Notes under the pieces: generated by a model
What the model saw: the letters and a program-made list of their open reading frames with translations, nothing else
What the model was told of the DNA's origin: nothing
The model's database searches: none
Part shown: positions 16,635-17,285 of the stretch, piece by piece
Numbering within the stretch: the stretch's first letter is position 1
How the letters are laid out: every line of letters starts with the position of its first letter
DNA from: Micavibrio sp.
GTDB taxonomy: Bacteria; Pseudomonadota; Alphaproteobacteria; Micavibrionales; Micavibrionaceae
DNA length: 17,285 nt
Reading direction: 5' to 3'
NCBI GenBank assembly: GCA_027066695.1
Contig: JAMONE010000038.1
Location: 1 to 17,285 of the forward strand
Translations under genes and position numbers: made by a program

Positions 16635-17285
16635 ATGGAGCTAGCCCCTGGGATTACTGTTAATGGTGTTATGATTTCCCCTGATGATATTAATGCGGAG
16701 GTTCAATACCACGCAGCGGCAAATCAGGCGCAAGCAAAATACCAAGCAATGCAAGCTTTGGTAATTAAAGAGCTATTATTACAGGAAGTAAAAGCTAAAA
16801 ATATTAATGAAGAAGATATTGATAGTGCGATAGAAGCTCTTTTAGAAGCTGAGCTTAATGTTCCCGTTCCTGATGATGAGATTTGTTTGCGATATTATGA
16901 ACAAAATACAAGGCGTTTTATGACTTCGCCATTATTCGAGGTATCGCATATTTTATACCTAGCCCCGCCCGAGGACAAGGAAGCATATGAAGAGGCACGG
17001 CAAAAGGCAGAGAAAGCTTTAACATTGATTAAGGCCGATTCCAAATTATTCGGTCAAATTGCAAAGCATGAATCCGCATGCTCTTCTTCTGGGGAAGCTG
17101 GTCGTTTAGGTCAGATCGCACAAGGTCAAACCATGCCTATATTTGAGGCGGCTCTTATGAAAATGAACGAAGGTGAGCTTTCTGATGAGCCTTTAGCAAG
17201 TGAGGTTGGTTATCATATTATAAAAGTTCATAAACGCGCAGAAGGCAAGCAATTGCCTTTTGATACAGTATTAGAATCTATCGCC
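16635..17285 (+). CDS. PpiC/parvulin-type peptidyl-prolyl isomerase, NifM-like (3' end outside window)
   Basis: An open frame starts at ATG 16635, 5 nt after the narI stop, and runs to the window edge (217 codons visible). The first 90 residues are helical and charged, with no signal peptide, so the protein should be cytoplasmic. Residues about 101-200 form a parvulin domain: FEVSHILYLAPPE, then HESACSSSGEAGRLGQIA (145-162) with the family's S/C-rich and G-rich turn, and SEVGYHIIKVHKR (189-201). This layout matches NifM-like isomerases, which help fold metalloenzymes. A similar ppiC gene directly follows narI in Pseudomonas narGHJI clusters, so a role in nitrate reductase folding is plausible but inferred. 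The likely ribosome site is the weak GAGAG at the narI end. Confidence 0.9.
   Translation, partial: MELAPGITVNGVMISPDDINAEVQYHAAANQAQAKYQAMQALVIKELLLQEVKAKNINEEDIDSAIEALLEAELNVPVPDDEICLRYYEQNTRRFMTSPLFEVSHILYLAPPEDKEAYEEARQKAEKALTLIKADSKLFGQIAKHESACSSSGEAGRLGQIAQGQTMPIFEAALMKMNEGELSDEPLASEVGYHIIKVHKRAEGKQLPFDTVLESIA

Overview
The window appears to come from the AT-rich chromosome of a Gram-negative proteobacterium, most likely an alphaproteobacterium. The evidence for that placement is an outer-membrane beta-barrel C-terminus, a lipoprotein signal, a chemoreceptor whose signalling domain reads like alphaproteobacterial ones, and a membrane-bound respiratory nitrate reductase. The placement is an inference from protein style, not from a marker gene.

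Left part (1-3726). The edge holds the last codons of an IS630-family transposase. It abuts the decayed 3' end of an autotransporter beta-barrel gene with an in-frame stop. A lipoprotein of the alpha/beta-hydrolase fold follows on the + strand and converges on a minus-strand pair, mscS-purF (a mechanosensitive channel and the first committed enzyme of purine synthesis), whose genes are 3 nt apart.

Middle part (3920-6547). A minus-strand chemoreceptor carries a periplasmic NIT (nitrate/nitrite sensing) domain. A small one-helix membrane protein gene lies directly downstream of it. A plausible sigma-70 promoter can be read upstream, and a 337-nt gene-poor gap separates the receptor from the nitrate genes.

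Right part (6548-17285). This is a respiratory nitrate cluster: narK1 (minus strand) diverges from narK2-narG-narH-narJ-narI-ppiC (plus strand). A perfect FNR/Anr-type palindrome (TTGAT-TTAA-ATCAA) sits almost exactly midway between the two narK start codons. NarK1 and NarK2 would move nitrate in and nitrite out. NarG (molybdenum catalytic subunit, FS0 cluster), NarH (four Fe-S clusters) and NarI (di-heme cytochrome b) form the quinol:nitrate reductase. NarJ inserts the cofactor. The last gene, a cytoplasmic parvulin-type prolyl isomerase, runs off the window. All cofactor ligands that can be checked by eye are present, so the enzyme looks functional.

Together the right two thirds form a 'sense, swim, import, respire' nitrate locus: a NIT chemoreceptor beside transporters and reductase, probably under anaerobic FNR-type control. 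No wholly new system is evident. The oddities worth checking are the receptor and small-protein pair, a two-helix insertion in NarK2, a CCGGC-type cysteine tail on NarH, and the IS/autotransporter wreck at the left edge.
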